NCBI RefSeq assembly: GCF_000423605.1
Contig: NZ_AUIH01000024.1
Location: forward strand, 1 to 64,000
Origin: Saccharospirillum impatiens DSM 12546
Lineage (GTDB): Bacteria > Pseudomonadota > Gammaproteobacteria > Pseudomonadales > Natronospirillaceae
DNA length: 64,000 nucleotides
Reading direction: 5' to 3'
The notes beneath the pieces are model-generated. The model searched no databases. It was not told the DNA's origin and saw only the letters and a list, made by a program, of their open reading frames with translations. Positions 34,786 through 47,034 of this stretch are shown here, piece after piece; within the stretch, counting starts at the first letter, position 1, and every line of letters begins with the position of its first letter. Both the position numbers and the translations under genes were made by a program.

Positions 34786-37700
34786 TTACTTGTTGAGCGC
34801 CTGACTGAGCGCCGCTTCTACATCAGATGCACTGATCGATGGTTTCTCACCGGTGCGTTCCAGACGTTTACGACGGCGTTCGGCATGATAGGCCAGGCCT
34901 GTACCTGCCGGAATCAGTCGACCAACGACCACATTTTCCTTCAGACCGCGCAAGTAATCGCGCTTGCCCGTGACCGCACCTTCGGTCAATACCCGAGTGG
35001 TTTCCTGGAAGGACGCCGCCGAGATAAAGGATTCTGTTGCCAGAGAAGCCTTGGTGATACCCAGCAAGACACGCTCAAATCGAGCCACTTCCTGTTTCTC
35101 AACGTTGGCTTTCTCATTCGCCTCGAGCAACTGGTTGTATTCAACCTGATCGCCCTTGATGAAGTTTGTATCGCCGTTATCCAGCACCATTGCTTTGCGC
35201 AGCATCTGACGAACAATCACTTCGATGTGCTTGTCGTTAATGGTTACACCCTGCAAACGGTAAACTTCCTGGATCTCATCAACAATGTACCGAGCCAGTG
35301 CCTCGACACCGCGGACCCGCAGGATATCGTGCGGATTCATCGGACCGTCAGAGATCACCTCGCCCTTTTCGACCTGCTCACCTTCGAAGACGTTCAACTG
35401 GCGCCACTTGGGAATCAGCTCTTCGTAAGCATCCGAACCATCGGTTGGAGTGATCACCAGGCGTTTCTTGCCCTTGGTTTCCTTGCCAAAGCCAACGGTT
35501 CCCGAAATCTCAGCCAGAATGGCCGCTTCTTTCGGCTTGCGGGCTTCAAACAAGTCGGCCACACGAGGCAGACCCCCGGTGATGTCACGGTTACCCGAGG
35601 TTTCCTGTGGAATCCGGGCTATAACGTCACCAATCTTGATTACATCACCGTCTGACAGGCTCAGGAAGGAACCGTCAGGCAGGAAGTACTGAACCGGCTG
35701 ATTGGTGTTACCAATCATGATTTCATTGCCTTCCGGATCCAGCAGCTTCACCAGCGGGCGAATTTCCTTACCGGCCGCATTACGCTGGCCCTGAGGAATA
35801 ACCTCGATGGTGCCGACACCGGTCAGCTCATCAATCTTACGGTTGGTAGTGATGCCTTCATCCATACCAATAAAGGCAATCTTACCGTTCGACTCACCGA
35901 TGATCGGGTGAGTGTGCGGATCCCATTTGGCAACGATCTGGCCAGCTTCAACCGCCGCACCGTCGTCAACGCTGATCACTGCACCGTAAGGCAGCTTGTA
36001 CTTCTCACGCTCACGACCGTGCTCATCAGAAACCGCCAGAACACCAGAGCGGCTAACGGCAACCAGATCACCATCGGCCCGGGTCACGGTTTTCAGATTA
36101 CGCAAGGCTACTTTACCGCCGTGCTTGACCTGAACGCTGTCGGATGCAGTGGCACGTGACGCGGCACCACCAATGTGGAACGTCCGCATGGTCAGCTGTG
36201 TGCCGGGCTCACCAATCGACTGAGCAGCGATAATACCGATTGCCTCACCGATGTTGACCCGATGACCGCGGGCAAGATCGCGACCGTAGCACTGGGCGCA
36301 CAGGCCGTAGCGAGTTTTACAGCTGATCGCTGAACGGATCTTGACCTGGTCAACACCCCATTCGTCGAGCTTTTTCACCCAGGCTTCATCAAGCATGGTA
36401 CCGGCCGGTACCCAGGTTTCACGGCTGACCGGGTCGATAACGTCGGTTGCAACAACACGACCCAGTACTTGCTGGCCCAGACCCAGAACGACGTCACCGC
36501 CTTCAATGATCGGCTCAACAATAACACCTTCCTGCGTGCCGCAATCTTCTTCAGTGATCACCACGTCCTGTGCAACGTCAACCAGGCGGCGTGTCAGGTA
36601 ACCGGAGTTCGCTGTTTTAAGAGCGGTATCGGCCAGACCTTTACGAGCACCGTGGGTCGAAATGAAGTACTCACCGACCGACAAACCTTCACGGAAGTTG
36701 GCTTTAATCGGGTTTTCAATGATCGAGCCATCCGGCTTCGCCATCAGACCACGCATACCGGCCAGCTGACGAATCTGTGCCGGGCTACCCCGGGCGCCGG
36801 AGTCGGCCATGATGTACACCGAGTTGAACGATTCCTGCTCAACTTCGTTGCCGTCACGGTCGATCACGGTTTCCTTGGAGATGCCTTCCATCATCGCACG
36901 GGCAATCTGATCGTTGGCACGTGACCAAATATCGACAACCTTGTTGTACTTCTCGCCCTGGGTTACCAGACCGGCCGCGAACTGCTCTTCGATGTCCTGA
37001 ACTTCAGCCTCAGCCTTGCCCAGAATCTCGAGTTTGGCTTTCGGAATGACAAAGTCGTTCACACCAATGGACGAGCCAGAACGGGTGGCGTAGCTGAAAC
37101 CCATGTACATGATCTGGTCAGCAAAAATCACCGTTTCTTTCAGACCAACACGACGATAGCACTCGTTCAGCAGTCCACTGATCGCCTTCTTCTTCATCGC
37201 CTGGTTGACCAGCTCATAGGGCAGGCCATCCGGAACGATCGAGAAAAGAATTGACCGGCCAACGGTGGTATCAACGATGGACGTGGCGTCAATCGCCTCG
37301 CCTTCGCTGTTTTCATACACTTCGCGCAGGCGAACCTTAACCTTGGCTTGCAAGGCGACTTCACCGGCACCATAGGCACGCTGAACTTCTTCGATGTTCG
37401 AGAACACCATGCCTTCGCCTTTGGCGTTAACGCGCTCACGGGTCATGTAATACAGACCCAGAACCACGTCCTGTGACGGCACGATGATCGGCTCGCCACT
37501 GGCCGGAGACAGCACGTTGTTCGTCGACATCATCAGAGCACGAGCTTCAAGCTGAGCTTCCAGAGTCAGCGGTACGTGAACCGCCATCTGGTCACCGTCG
37601 AAGTCGGCGTTGTACGCCGCACAAACCAGCGGGTGCAACTGAATCGCTTTACCTTCAATCAATACTGGCTCAAACGCCTGGATACCCAGACGGTGAAGCG

Positions 37701-38982
37701 TAGGTGCACGGTTCAGCATGACCGGGTGCTCGCGAATCACTTCATCCAGAATGTCCCAGACAACCGCTTCTTCACGCTCGACCATCTTCTTCGCAGCTTT
37801 GATCGTTGTCGCCAGACCGCGGTGCTCCAGCTTGCTGAAGATAAACGGCTTGAACAGCTCCAGAGCCATTTTCTTGGGCAGACCACACTGGTGCAGACGC
37901 AAGGTCGGGCCTACCACGATCACCGAACGACCAGAGTAATCGACACGCTTACCAAGCAGGTTCTGACGGAAACGACCCTGCTTACCCTTGATCATGTCAG
38001 CCAGAGATTTCAGCGGACGACGATTAGAGCCTGTGATAGCACGACCGCGACGACCGTTGTCGAGCAACGCATCAACAGATTCCTGCAGCATGCGCTTTTC
38101 GTTACGCACGATGATATCCGGCGCAGCCAGCTCAAGCAGGCGCTTGAGACGGTTGTTCCGGTTGATCACACGACGGTACAAGTCGTTCAGGTCCGAGGTG
38201 GCAAAACGGCCGCCATCGAGCGGTACCAGAGGACGCAAATCCGGTGGCAGCACAGGCAGAACCGTCATCACCATCCATTCGGGCTTGTTGCCTGATTTTT
38301 CAAAGGCTTCAAGCAGCTTCAGACGCTTGGACAGCTTCTTGATCTTGGTTTCAGAATTGGTGGCAGGGATTTCTTCGCGCAATTGCGCGGTCTCACCGAC
38401 CAGGTCGATGCTATCCAGCAACTTCTGAATGGCCTCGGCACCCATACGGGCATCGAAGTCATCACCAAATTCTTCAATGGCTTCGTAGTATTCCTCGTCG
38501 GTCAGCAACTGACCTTTCTCCAGACTGGTGAGGCCCGGATCGATAACGACAAAGCTTTCGTAATAGAGGATGCGCTCAATATCACGCAACGTCATATCCA
38601 GCATCAAACCGATGCGAGACGGCAGTGATTTCAGGAACCAGATGTGGGCAACGGGCGCAGCCAGCTCAATATGGCCCATGCGCTCACGACGCACCTTGGC
38701 CTGAGTCACTTCAACGCCGCACTTCTCACAAATTACGCCACGATGCTTCAGGCGCTTGTATTTGCCACACAGGCACTCGTAATCCTTGATAGGACCAAAG
38801 ATACGGGCGCAGAACAGGCCATCACGTTCCGGCTTGAAAGTCCGGTAGTTGATGGTCTCAGGCTTCTTCACCTCGCCAAAAGACCAAGACCGGATCATGT
38901 CCGGTGAGGCCAGGCCAATGCGGATCGAGTCAAACTCTTCCGACTGACCCTGAGATTTCAACAGATTCAGCAAATCTTTCAT
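34786..38982 (-). CDS. rpoC: RNA polymerase beta' subunit
   Basis: 1398-aa catalytic subunit. Seen: N-terminal zinc ribbon [19 protein letters not shown] (about 70-88), active-site [12 protein letters not shown] that binds the catalytic Mg, bridge/trigger region [20 protein letters not shown], and C-terminal [17 protein letters not shown]. Second of two tandem ATGs chosen for spacing from GGAG. 88 nt after rpoB. A perfect palindrome GTAAGCG/CGCTTAC (34774-34789) overlaps its stop codon. Confidence 0.99.
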   Translation of the reverse strand: MKDLLNLLKSQGQSEEFDSIRIGLASPDMIRSWSFGEVKKPETINYRTFKPERDGLFCARIFGPIKDYECLCGKYKRLKHRGVICEKCGVEVTQAKVRRERMGHIELAAPVAHIWFLKSLPSRIGLMLDMTLRDIERILYYESFVVIDPGLTSLEKGQLLTDEEYYEAIEEFGDDFDARMGAEAIQKLLDSIDLVGETAQLREEIPATNSETKIKKLSKRLKLLEAFEKSGNKPEWMVMTVLPVLPPDLRPLVPLDGGRFATSDLNDLYRRVINRNNRLKRLLELAAPDIIVRNEKRMLQESVDALLDNGRRGRAITGSNRRPLKSLADMIKGKQGRFRQNLLGKRVDYSGRSVIVVGPTLRLHQCGLPKKMALELFKPFIFSKLEHRGLATTIKAAKKMVEREEAVVWDILDEVIREHPVMLNRAPTLHRLGIQAFEPVLIEGKAIQLHPLVCAAYNADFDGDQMAVHVPLTLEAQLEARALMMSTNNVLSPASGEPIIVPSQDVVLGLYYMTRERVNAKGEGMVFSNIEEVQRAYGAGEVALQAKVKVRLREVYENSEGEAIDATSIVDTTVGRSILFSIVPDGLPYELVNQAMKKKAISGLLNECYRRVGLKETVIFADQIMYMGFSYATRSGSSIGVNDFVIPKAKLEILGKAEAEVQDIEEQFAAGLVTQGEKYNKVVDIWSRANDQIARAMMEGISKETVIDRDGNEVEQESFNSVYIMADSGARGSPAQIRQLAGMRGLMAKPDGSIIENPIKANFREGLSVGEYFISTHGARKGLADTALKTANSGYLTRRLVDVAQDVVITEEDCGTQEGVIVEPIIEGGDVVLGLGQQVLGRVVATDVIDPVSRETWVPAGTMLDEAWVKKLDEWGVDQVKIRSAISCKTRYGLCAQCYGRDLARGHRVNIGEAIGIIAAQSIGEPGTQLTMRTFHIGGAASRATASDSVQVKHGGKVALRNLKTVTRADGDLVAVSRSGVLAVSDEHGREREKYKLPYGAVISVDDGAAVEAGQIVAKWDPHTHPIIGESNGKIAFIGMDEGITTNRKIDELTGVGTIEVIPQGQRNAAGKEIRPLVKLLDPEGNEIMIGNTNQPVQYFLPDGSFLSLSDGDVIKIGDVIARIPQETSGNRDITGGLPRVADLFEARKPKEAAILAEISGTVGFGKETKGKKRLVITPTDGSDAYEELIPKWRQLNVFEGEQVEKGEVISDGPMNPHDILRVRGVEALARYIVDEIQEVYRLQGVTINDKHIEVIVRQMLRKAMVLDNGDTNFIKGDQVEYNQLLEANEKANVEKQEVARFERVLLGITKASLATESFISAASFQETTRVLTEGAVTGKRDYLRGLKENVVVGRLIPAGTGLAYHAERRRKRLERTGEKPSISASDVEAALSQALNK

Positions 38983-39070
38983 CATTCAGCTCCGAAAGGA
39001 GTGGCTTCAGGCGGCCCGAAGGCCGCCCAACCGTTGTCAGGTGCAGGCCGGTTACCCGGCCCACCCGACC

Positions 39071-42000
39071 TTACTCGTCGTTTTCCAGTTCCATGTCGAT
39101 GCCCAGCGAGCGGATCTCTTTAACCAGTACGTTAAAGGATTCCGGCATGCCCGGTTCCATCCGATGGTCGCCGTCCACGATGTTTTTGTACATCTTGGTC
39201 CGGCCGTTCACATCGTCCGATTTCACCGTCAGCATTTCCTGCAGGGTATAAGCAGCACCGTAGGCTTCCAGTGCCCACACTTCCATCTCACCGAAGCGCT
39301 GACCACCGAACTGCGCCTTACCACCCAGCGGCTGCTGAGTAACCAGGCTGTAGGAACCTGTGGAACGGGCATGCATCTTGTCGTCGACCAGGTGGTTCAA
39401 CTTCAACATGTACATGTAACCGACAGTGGTCCTGTTTTCAAAGGATTCACCGGTACGGCCGTCCCAGAGTTGAATCTGGCCACTATCGTCCAGACCTGCC
39501 AAACGCAGCAACTCTTTAACTTCTTCCTCTTTGGCACCGTCAAATACCGGTGTCGCGATGGGCACACCACCACTGACATTCTTCGCCAGCTCAAGGATTT
39601 CCGCATCAGAGAAGTCTTCCAGAGTTTCCTTGCGGATACCCCGGCCGGACTTATTGTAGACCTCATCCAGGAAGCCGCGAATTTCGCTGACTGCCTTCTG
39701 GTCACGGACCATGTCGTTGATGCGCTTACCCAGACCCTTGGCAGCAGCACCCATGTGCGTCTCCAGAATCTGACCTACGTTCATCCGCGACGGCACGCCC
39801 AATGGGTTCAGCACTACGTCAACCGGCTCACCCTGGTCATCAAACGGCATATCTTCCACGGGCATGATCACCGAGATCACACCTTTGTTACCGTGACGAC
39901 CGGCCATCTTGTCACCGGGCTGGATCTTGCGCTTGACCGCAACGTAACATTTGACGACTTTCAAAACGCCAGGCTGCAGGTCGTCACCGCTCTGCAACTT
40001 GCGCTTCTTGTCTTCAAAACGCGCGTCCTGGTCATCTTTACGCTCTTTCAGCTGGGCTTCGGCTTTTTCCAGCATTTCTGCCAGTGCCTCATCCTGCATG
40101 CGCAACTTAAACCAGTCTTCGCGTGGCAAATCGGCCAAATAGTCTGCGCTCAGCGTATCGCCCTTCTTCAGCGAAGGACCGCCTGCAACAGCCTGACCAA
40201 TCAGGTTTGCCTGCATACGTTCGAAGACCGTGTCTTCTACGATGCGGTACTCGGCATTCAAATCCTTGCGGAATTCAGCCAGAGCCATGCGCTCAATGTC
40301 TTTTGAACGCTGATCGCGCTCTACCCCATCACGGGTGAAGACCTGAACGTCAATGACGGTACCAACCATGCCACCTTTAACACGCAAGGAAGTGTCTTTC
40401 ACGTCAGACGCTTTCTCGCCGAAAATGGCACGCAGCAGTTTTTCTTCCGGTGTCAGCTGAGTCTCGCTCTTCGGCGTGACCTTACCCACCAGGATGTCAC
40501 CCGGGCCTACTTCGGCACCGATGTAAACAACACCCGACTCATCCAGCTTGTTCAGAGCAGACTCGCCCACGTTGGGGATGTCAGCCGTGATCTCTTCAGC
40601 ACCCAACTTGGTATCGCGCGCGATACAGGTCAGCTCCTGAATGTGGATGGTGGTAAAACGATCTTCCTGAACCACCTTCTCCGACACCAGAATGGAGTCT
40701 TCGAAGTTGTAACCGTTCCAGGGCATAAAGGCGATACGCATGTTCTGGCCCAGAGCCAGCTCACCCAAATCGACTGAAGGACCGTCGGCCAGAACATCGC
40801 CCCGCGCTATTGTCTCGCCCTGATGGACGATGGAGCGCTGGTTGATACAAGTGTTCTGGTTGGAACGCGTGTATTTGGTCAGGTTGTAAATATCCACGCC
40901 GGCGTCGCCGCCCTGGATTTCGTCTTCGCTGACTTTAACCACGATTCTTGAAGCATCAACGTATTCAACGTAACCACCGCGACGGGCAGTTACACACACG
41001 CCTGAGTCAATCGCGACGCTGCGCTCAATACCGGTTCCGACCAGCGGCTTGTCAGCACGCAAGGTTGGTACCGCCTGACGCATCATGTTCGAACCCATCA
41101 ATGCGCGGTTGGCGTCATCGTGCTCCAGGAACGGCACCAGGGCCGCTGCAGCTGATACAACCTGGCGCGGTGATACGTCCATCATGTCGACATTGGCCAA
41201 CGGCGCCATGGTGAATTCGTTCTGATGACGTACCTGAACAAATTCGCCGACGATGTTGTCGTTATCGTCCAGCGGCACGTTCGCCTGAGCAATAGTGTGC
41301 TTGGCTTCGTCGATCGCTGACAGATACACGATATCGCTGGATACCTTACCGTTTGCAACGCGGCGATAAGGTGTTTCCAGGAAGCCGTAGCTGTTAGTAC
41401 GCGCATAGGTCGACAAGGAGTTAATCAGACCAATGTTCGGACCTTCCGGCGTTTCAATCGGGCATACCCGGCCGTAGTGCGTCGGGTGCACGTCACGCAC
41501 TTCGAAACCGGCGCGTTCACGCGTCAAGCCACCCGGGCCCAATGCAGACACGCGACGCTTGTTGGTAATACCCGACAGTGGATTGTTCTGATCCATAAAC
41601 TGAGACAGCTGGCTGGAACCAAAGAATTCCTTGATCGCAGCAGCAACCGGCTTGGCGTTGACCAGATCCTGCGGCATCAGGCCTTCGCTTTCAGCCATAG
41701 ACAGACGCTCACGGACAGCACGCTCAACACGGACCAAACCTACACGGAATTGGTTCTCGGCCATCTCACCAACCGAACGAACACGACGGTTACCCAGGTG
41801 GTCAATATCATCCACTGTGCCAAAACCGTTGCGAATTTCGATCAGAGTGCGCAGCACATCTACGATGTCTTCGTTGCTTAGCGTACCCTCGCCCTCTTCA
41901 CCTTCACGGCCCAGGCGACGGTTGAACTTCATCCGCCCAACGCCACTCAGATCATAGCGCTCGCTACTGAAAAACAGGTTCTGAAACAAGGTTTCCGCCG

Positions 42001-43153
42001 ACTCTTTTGTCGGTGGCTCGCCAGGGCGCATCATGCGGTAGATTTCTACCAGCGCTTCCAGTGGCGTACTGGTCGGATCGTTCCGCAGTGTATCTGAAAT
42101 ATAAGGACCGCAATCCAGATCGTTGGTGTACAACAGATCGACTTGCTTCAATTTCAGCTCACGAACCTTCTCGATGATTTCAAGGCTGACTTCATCGTTA
42201 CAGTTGGCGAATATCTCGCCACTGGTCGGATCGACCAGGTCTGTCGCCAGTGCCTTGCCAAGCAGGTACTCATCGGGAACAACCACAGTGTCAATGCCGG
42301 ACTTTTCCAACTGACGAATGTGGCGCGCGGTAATACGACGTCCGTCTTCGATAAGTACGGTACCGTCTTTGTCTTTGATTTCAAACGCAGCCGTTTCGCC
42401 ACGCAGGCGATCAGACACGATCTTCATCTCAAACTTGTCACCCTTCAGCTTGAACTCGGACCGTTCGAAAAACATGTCCAGAATCTGCTGATTGGTGTAT
42501 TCCAGTGCTCGCAACAGAATCGTCGCCGGCAACTTGCGGCGGCGGTCGATACGCACAAACACCTGATCCTTCGGATCGAACTCAAAGTCAAGCCATGAGC
42601 CACGGTAAGGAATGACCCGGGCTGAATACAGCAGCTTGCCAGACGAATGCGTCTTACCCTTGTCATGGTCAAAAAAGACACCCGGTGAACGGTGCAGCTG
42701 GGACACAACAACACGCTCGGTACCGTTAACAATAAAGGTACCGTTTTCAGTCATCAGGGGCATTTCGCCCATGTAGACTTCCTGCTCTTTGATGTCCTTG
42801 ATTGCCTTGCTGGGCGACTCTTTGTCGTAAATAATCAGCCGGACTTTGACCCGCAGCGGTGCTGCATAGGTCACGCCACGCAGTTGGCATTCTTTTACGT
42901 CGAAGGCCGGGATGCCCAGCTTATAACTGACGTACTCTAAAGCGGCATTGCCAGAATAGCTGACAATTGGAAATACGGACTTGAAAGCTGCATGCAGCCC
43001 ACTGTCCATTCGTTCGGCCGCATCGGTATCGGCCTGTAAAAAATTACGGTAGGAATCCAGTTGTATTGCCAGCAGGTATGGGATGTCCATCACCGGCTTC
43101 AATTTGCTGAAATCCTTACGGATACGCTTTTTCTCGGTGTAAGAGTATGCCAT
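39071..43153 (-). CDS. rpoB: RNA polymerase beta subunit
   Basis: 1360-aa subunit (E. coli 1342). Seen: all beta regions, rifampicin-pocket cluster I ([15 protein letters not shown] then [15 protein letters not shown]), [19 protein letters not shown] and C-terminal [17 protein letters not shown]. In cluster I the residue equal to E. coli His526 is Asn (residue 531 here, codon AAC at 41561-41563 read on the minus strand); Gln513, Asp516 and Ser531 equivalents are unchanged. The ATG at 43153 gives the family start [15 protein letters not shown]; upstream TTG is not needed. Confidence 0.99.
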   Translation of the reverse strand: MAYSYTEKKRIRKDFSKLKPVMDIPYLLAIQLDSYRNFLQADTDAAERMDSGLHAAFKSVFPIVSYSGNAALEYVSYKLGIPAFDVKECQLRGVTYAAPLRVKVRLIIYDKESPSKAIKDIKEQEVYMGEMPLMTENGTFIVNGTERVVVSQLHRSPGVFFDHDKGKTHSSGKLLYSARVIPYRGSWLDFEFDPKDQVFVRIDRRRKLPATILLRALEYTNQQILDMFFERSEFKLKGDKFEMKIVSDRLRGETAAFEIKDKDGTVLIEDGRRITARHIRQLEKSGIDTVVVPDEYLLGKALATDLVDPTSGEIFANCNDEVSLEIIEKVRELKLKQVDLLYTNDLDCGPYISDTLRNDPTSTPLEALVEIYRMMRPGEPPTKESAETLFQNLFFSSERYDLSGVGRMKFNRRLGREGEEGEGTLSNEDIVDVLRTLIEIRNGFGTVDDIDHLGNRRVRSVGEMAENQFRVGLVRVERAVRERLSMAESEGLMPQDLVNAKPVAAAIKEFFGSSQLSQFMDQNNPLSGITNKRRVSALGPGGLTRERAGFEVRDVHPTHYGRVCPIETPEGPNIGLINSLSTYARTNSYGFLETPYRRVANGKVSSDIVYLSAIDEAKHTIAQANVPLDDNDNIVGEFVQVRHQNEFTMAPLANVDMMDVSPRQVVSAAAALVPFLEHDDANRALMGSNMMRQAVPTLRADKPLVGTGIERSVAIDSGVCVTARRGGYVEYVDASRIVVKVSEDEIQGGDAGVDIYNLTKYTRSNQNTCINQRSIVHQGETIARGDVLADGPSVDLGELALGQNMRIAFMPWNGYNFEDSILVSEKVVQEDRFTTIHIQELTCIARDTKLGAEEITADIPNVGESALNKLDESGVVYIGAEVGPGDILVGKVTPKSETQLTPEEKLLRAIFGEKASDVKDTSLRVKGGMVGTVIDVQVFTRDGVERDQRSKDIERMALAEFRKDLNAEYRIVEDTVFERMQANLIGQAVAGGPSLKKGDTLSADYLADLPREDWFKLRMQDEALAEMLEKAEAQLKERKDDQDARFEDKKRKLQSGDDLQPGVLKVVKCYVAVKRKIQPGDKMAGRHGNKGVISVIMPVEDMPFDDQGEPVDVVLNPLGVPSRMNVGQILETHMGAAAKGLGKRINDMVRDQKAVSEIRGFLDEVYNKSGRGIRKETLEDFSDAEILELAKNVSGGVPIATPVFDGAKEEEVKELLRLAGLDDSGQIQLWDGRTGESFENRTTVGYMYMLKLNHLVDDKMHARSTGSYSLVTQQPLGGKAQFGGQRFGEMEVWALEAYGAAYTLQEMLTVKSDDVNGRTKMYKNIVDGDHRMEPGMPESFNVLVKEIRSLGIDMELENDE

Positions 43154-43471
43154 CAGCAATCCCCAGCTTGTTCACCAACGGTGGGTCTGAGCGGTTGACG
43201 GTCAAAGTCGGTGAGGACCAATGCCCGCCATTCGGTAGTGCGATGATTGCCAGACGTCAACAATCATCCCGAAATCTGTCGCTTCCTGCGCTCCTCCTCT
43301 TATCGGAGGCCCCTGGCGTTTGCCATCGTCCTGACGGATCGATGCGGTCAATCCGCCTTACTTGATCGGGGTGCTCAGAAACTTTTGCTTCTGAGACACG
43401 AAAAGGCCGACGGCCAATGGCCGCCAGCCAATTCGACTGAATTGCCTATTTGCAATCCAGAACCATCGAAG
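43154..43471 (-). other. rplL-rpoB intercistronic region
   Basis: 318 nt without a gene. It holds the attenuator hairpin at 43401-43429 near rplL; no promoter or second gene could be supported in the remaining 240 nt before rpoB. E. coli has a comparable spacer with an attenuator and an RNase III site. Confidence 0.6.
43401..43429 (-). terminator. Attenuator between rplL and rpoB
   Basis: Minus strand GGCTGGCGGCCA pairs with TGGCCGTCGGCC over 12 positions (two G-U), followed by TTTTCG. It stands about 40 nt past the rplL stop. Partial termination here lowers rpoBC relative to rplJL, as known in E. coli. Confidence 0.7.
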
Positions 43472-43846
43472 TTACTTAACTTCCACGGTTGCGCCAGCTT
43501 CTTCAAGCTTGGCTTTGATCTGCTCAACTTCGTCTTTGCTAGCAGCTTCTTTAACTGCAGCAGGAGCGCCGTCGACCAGGCCTTTGGCTTCTTTCAAGCC
43601 AAGACCTGTGATCTCACGAACAACCTTGATCACGTTTACTTTCTTCTCACCAGCAGAAGTCAGGATAACGTCGAATTCAGTTTGCTCTTCAGCAGCTTCG
43701 CCGCCAGCAGCAGGACCAGCAGCAACAGCTACAGCAGCCTGGGCAGAAACGCCAAACTTCTCTTCCATTGCTTCAACCAGAGCTACAACGTCCATTACAG
43801 ACATTTCAGCAATGGCGTTCAAGATATCTTCATTGGACAGTGCCAT
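43472..43846 (-). CDS. rplL: 50S ribosomal protein L7/L12
   Basis: 124-aa stalk protein that recruits translation GTPases, present in several copies per ribosome. Seen: N-terminal dimerisation part [19 protein letters not shown], Ala/Gly hinge ([17 protein letters not shown]), and C-terminal domain with [23 protein letters not shown] sequence. The ATG at 43846 follows TGGAG; an ATG five codons earlier does not. Confidence 0.98.
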   Translation of the reverse strand: MALSNEDILNAIAEMSVMDVVALVEAMEEKFGVSAQAAVAVAAGPAAGGEAAEEQTEFDVILTSAGEKKVNVIKVVREITGLGLKEAKGLVDGAPAAVKEAASKDEVEQIKAKLEEAGATVEVK

Positions 43847-43897
43847 GTTACTAATCTCCAAAAATTCTCAAAAATGTTCAAACAAGCTGCGTAACGA

Positions 43898-44428
43898 TTA
43901 CGCGGCTTCTTTTTTCTTGTCGGCAACAGCCGCCATAACACGGGTGATAGAGGATGGTACCTCGTTGAGCGTACGCGCCAGCTTGGTAACCGGTGCCAAC
44001 GTAACGTTGGCCAGCATTCCCAGAGCTTCGTGACGCGTCGGCAATTTCGCCAGACGATCAATTTGGTCCGCACCCATCAGTTCACCACCAACGGCCAGCG
44101 ATTTCACTTCGAACTTTTCAACGTCTTTCGCGAAGTCTTTGAAAAGTCGAGCGGCAGCACCCGGGTCTTCCATAGAGAAGGCCAGCAGAGTCGGTCCGAC
44201 CAAAGCGGAATGAGCCACTTCGTATTCGGTACCCTCAAACGCACGCTTGGCCAAAGAATTCTTGACTACACGTACGAAGATTTTCTGCTCACGGGCCTGC
44301 TTACGCAGGTTATCCATATCTGAAACGGTTACACCGCGTGCATCCGCGATCACCAGAGACAGAGCGTTGGCAGCAACTGCATTCACCTCGGTGACAATGG
44401 CTTTCTTGTCTTCGAGATTCAGCGCCAC
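43898..44428 (-). CDS. rplJ: 50S ribosomal protein L10
   Basis: 176-aa stalk base that carries L7/L12 and represses its own mRNA. Seen: VALNLEDKKAIVTEVNAVA at the N-terminus and VGPTLLAFSMEDPGAAARLF. Start is GTG at 44428 with AGGAG 7 nt before it; the in-frame ATG at 44467 would add 13 residues not seen in the family. 51 nt before rplL. Confidence 0.97.
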   Translation of the reverse strand: MALNLEDKKAIVTEVNAVAANALSLVIADARGVTVSDMDNLRKQAREQKIFVRVVKNSLAKRAFEGTEYEVAHSALVGPTLLAFSMEDPGAAARLFKDFAKDVEKFEVKSLAVGGELMGADQIDRLAKLPTRHEALGMLANVTLAPVTKLARTLNEVPSSITRVMAAVADKKKEAA

Positions 44429-44449
44429 AATCTTTCTCCTACTATTTTC

Positions 44450-44640
44450 TGGCTTAGCCAGGCCCAATTGAGCCTGTCACCATCGAAGGTCCGAAGACCC
44501 TGTGTTTTGACCCCCTTCGAGGTCAACGGTGGTAGGATCCAGCCCAATAAAAACCGAATCGGGGTCCACCGTCTGCGTAGGACATTAAGGGAACCGGGCG
44601 TCAACGATTCATAAAACCTCAGCCCTGAACCCACCTACGG
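44450..44640 (-). promoter_or_regulatory. rplJ leader, candidate L10 autoregulation RNA
   Basis: The 296-nt gap before rplJ folds on the minus strand into nested helices: CGTAGG/CCTACG (44634-44639 with 44576-44581), CGGTGG/CCACCG (44566-44571 with 44527-44532), a UUCG hairpin GGTCTTCGGACC (44488-44499), and CAGGC/GCCTG near the ribosome binding site. The order and place match the L10(L12)4 binding leader of proteobacteria. A CGCGAGC/GCTCGCG hairpin lies further upstream (44654-44671). Confidence 0.6.
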
Positions 44641-44724
44641 TCTTTGACAATTCCCGCGAGCGACGCTCGCGAGAACCCCAAAGTCCTGTTGCACTGCCCA
44701 TCTATAAACAGGCAGCGACTTAAA

Positions 44725-45420
44725 TCAGATAACCAGTGAGCTCTGATCGATTGCAATGCCAGGACCCATGGTCGAGGACACAGAAATCTTCTTCAGATAC
44801 ACACCTTTTGCAGAAGACGGCTTCAACCGCTTCAGGTCAGCAATAATAGCTTCTGCGTTCTCTTTAATGGCGTTCGGCTCAAAAGCCACCTTGCCAATGC
44901 AAGCGTGGATGATGCCGTTCTTGTCAGTACGGAAACGCGCCTGACCAGCCTTGGCGTTTTTAACAGCCGTAGCGACGTCCGGGGTTACGGTACCAACCTT
45001 CGGGTTTGGCATCAGACCACGAGGACCCAACACCTGACCCAACTGGCCAACAACGCGCATTGCATCCGGAGAAGCGATAACCACGCCGAAGTTCAGATCG
45101 CCGCCTTTGATTTGCTCGGCCAGATCTTCCATACCGACAACATCCGCACCGGCTTCTTTTGCCGCTTCGGCGTTGGCGCCCTGGGCAAATACCGCGATAC
45201 GCACGTCTTTACCTGTACCATTCGGCAGCACTGTAGAGCCACGAACATTCTGGTCAGATTTACGAGCATCGATACCGAGATTAACGGACAGATCAACAGA
45301 CTCTGCGAATTTGACGGTCGACAGCTCTTTCAACAGGGCAACAGCGTCTTCGATGCTATAAACCTTGGTTGCGTCAACTTTTTCGCGCGCGACTTTGGCG
45401 CGCTTGCTCAGCTTAGCCAT
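44725..45420 (-). CDS. rplA: 50S ribosomal protein L1
   Basis: 231-aa L1-stalk protein that moves E-site tRNA, also repressor of the L11 operon. Seen: [16 protein letters not shown] start, [28 protein letters not shown] and [19 protein letters not shown], each cut for length. Start codon overlaps the rplK stop (1 nt). Confidence 0.98.
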   Translation of the reverse strand: MAKLSKRAKVAREKVDATKVYSIEDAVALLKELSTVKFAESVDLSVNLGIDARKSDQNVRGSTVLPNGTGKDVRIAVFAQGANAEAAKEAGADVVGMEDLAEQIKGGDLNFGVVIASPDAMRVVGQLGQVLGPRGLMPNPKVGTVTPDVATAVKNAKAGQARFRTDKNGIIHACIGKVAFEPNAIKENAEAIIADLKRLKPSSAKGVYLKKISVSSTMGPGIAIDQSSLVI

Positions 45421-45854
45421 TACTCAACACCCTCTACATTCAGACCCATGCTACGAGCAGAGCCCGCAATCGTACGAACCGCTGCATCCATATCGGCTGC
45501 CGTCAGGTCCGGATCCTTGGTGGTGGCAATCTCTTCCAACTGAGCACGGGTAACGGTACCGACTTTCTCAGTGTTAGGACGACCTGAACCACTCTTAATA
45601 CCGGCTGCTTTTTTCAGCAGAATCGCGGCTGGCGGAGTCTTGGTAACAAAGGTAAAGCTGCGATCACTGTATACAGTAATAACAACAGGAATCGGCAAAC
45701 CCGGCTCAGTGCTCTGGGTCTCGGCATTGAACGCCTTACAGAATTCCATGATGTTCACGCCATGCTGACCCAGCGCCGGACCTACCGGGGGGCTCGGGTT
45801 GGCTTGACCTGCCTTTACTTGCAGCTTGATATAAGCATTAACTTTCTTGGCCAT
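45420..45854 (-). CDS. rplK: 50S ribosomal protein L11
   Basis: 144-aa GTPase-centre protein; needed for RelA activation and the target of thiostrepton. Seen: [20 protein letters not shown] with the conserved prolines of the thiostrepton site, and [17 protein letters not shown]. 108 nt after nusG. Confidence 0.98.
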   Translation of the reverse strand: MAKKVNAYIKLQVKAGQANPSPPVGPALGQHGVNIMEFCKAFNAETQSTEPGLPIPVVITVYSDRSFTFVTKTPPAAILLKKAAGIKSGSGRPNTEKVGTVTRAQLEEIATTKDPDLTAADMDAAVRTIAGSARSMGLNVEGVE

Positions 45855-45858
45855 GATA

Positions 45859-45897
45859 ACCTCTCATTTGGGTGGTAACGCCGCTAGGCTCCCCGTC
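45859..45897 (-). promoter_or_regulatory. Possible L1 binding site before rplK
   Basis: The minus strand just upstream of rplK reads GGGGAGCCTAGCGG and, after a short loop, CCCAAATGAGAGG. This resembles the GGGAGC/AUGAG internal-loop pair by which L1 recognises the L11 operon leader. Judged by resemblance only. Confidence 0.35.
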
Positions 45898-45962
45898 AAA
45901 CATTACAGACAACAAAACCCCGAAGCCGTTTTCGACCCCAGGGCATGCAGCCTGCCTGCGCA

Positions 45963-46499
45963 TCAGGTCATTTTTTCGATCTGAGTAAACTCCAGCTCGA
46001 CCGGTGTTGCCCGACCGAAGATCGACACCGAGACCTGCACCCGGTTCTTCTCGTAATTCACTTTCTCGACCGTGCCGTTGAAATCAGCAAACGGACCGTC
46101 ATTGACCCGAACAACCTCGCCCGGCTCATAAATAGTCTTCTGCGTAGGCTTGTCGACACCTTCTTTGACGCGCTGCAGAATGCCATCCGCTTCGCGACTC
46201 GTCAGCGGAGCTGGCTTTTCCGGCGTACCGCCAATAAAGCCCATCACCCGGGGAATTTCTTTCACCAGGTGCCAGGTATCGTCATCCATTTCCATTTCAA
46301 CCAGGACGTAGCCCGGGTAAAACTTACGCTCACTCTTGCGTTTCTTGCCGTCGCGCATTTCAACGACAGACTCTGTAGGCACCAGGATTTCGCCAAACTT
46401 GTCCTGCATGCCCTTTAATTCAACCTGCTCCTGCAAGGAAGCAGCAACGCGCTTCTCAAACCCTGAATAGGCGTGTACAACAAACCAGCGCTTGGCCAT
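45963..46499 (-). CDS. nusG: Transcription termination/antitermination protein NusG
   Basis: 178-aa factor that bridges RNA polymerase to Rho or to S10. Seen: N-terminal NGN domain [19 protein letters not shown], and C-terminal KOW domain [19 protein letters not shown]. The ATG at 46499 follows AAAGGAG; a longer frame from 46562 is excluded by that site. 11 nt after secE. Confidence 0.98.
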   Translation of the reverse strand: MAKRWFVVHAYSGFEKRVAASLQEQVELKGMQDKFGEILVPTESVVEMRDGKKRKSERKFYPGYVLVEMEMDDDTWHLVKEIPRVMGFIGGTPEKPAPLTSREADGILQRVKEGVDKPTQKTIYEPGEVVRVNDGPFADFNGTVEKVNYEKNRVQVSVSIFGRATPVELEFTQIEKMT

Positions 46500-46510
46500 A
46501 TCGATCTCCT

Positions 46511-46879
46511 TTAACCAATAATCCGGGATACAACCAATCCCAGCAGAGAATCGACACCCCAAAGAATCAGGGCCACTACCAACACGACGCCAATCACAAC
46601 CAGACTGGTCTGGGTGGTTTCCTGCCGGGTCGGCCAGACTACCTTGCGCACTTCAACCCAGGCTTCCTTGCGCAACCGATTAATGTATTTGCCACGCGCG
46701 GTTGTCAGGGCTATCCCGACCGCGACCAGAGACACAAACACAACCGCCAGCGCACGCACCAGCATGGACTGGTCGCCAAAATAGAAGTTACCGCCGATAA
46801 CGACAATCATCAGCGCGGCGACAACGATCCACTTGATCCAATCTAGGGCGGTATTATTCGACTCAACCTGAGCGTTCAT
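46511..46879 (-). CDS. secE: Preprotein translocase subunit SecE
   Basis: 122-aa three-helix SecE of the proteobacterial type. Seen: membrane segments about 15-32, 40-58 and 92-112, and the amphipathic [19 protein letters not shown] before the last helix, which clamps SecY. 79 nt after the tRNA-Trp gene. Confidence 0.97.
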   Translation of the reverse strand: MNAQVESNNTALDWIKWIVVAALMIVVIGGNFYFGDQSMLVRALAVVFVSLVAVGIALTTARGKYINRLRKEAWVEVRKVVWPTRQETTQTSLVVIGVVLVVALILWGVDSLLGLVVSRIIG

Positions 46880-46958
46880 GCGGTGGACACCTTAACTCTG
46901 GATAAATTCAGCACTGCAACTTCCCAGCACTGCAACTGTGAATCTTGGGACGCTTTAA

Positions 46959-47034
46959 TGGCAGGCCAGGAGGGACTCGAACCCCCAACCCCCGGTTTTG
47001 GAGACCGGTGCTCTACCAATTGAACTACTGGCCT
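46959..47034 (-). tRNA. tRNA-Trp (CCA)
   Basis: 76 nt including an encoded 3' CCA. Acceptor AGGCCAG/CTGGCCT, anticodon CCA in CTCCAAA, T-loop GTTCGAGTC. Between tufB and secE, as in many gammaproteobacteria. Confidence 0.97.

Noticed and set aside
34774..34789. Palindrome at rpoC stop as a terminator
   Set aside because: No T-run follows on the minus strand, and transcription signals for str follow immediately.
39041..40306. 421-codon plus-strand frame opposite rpoB
   Set aside because: Shadow of rpoB codon bias; no start signals or family resemblance.
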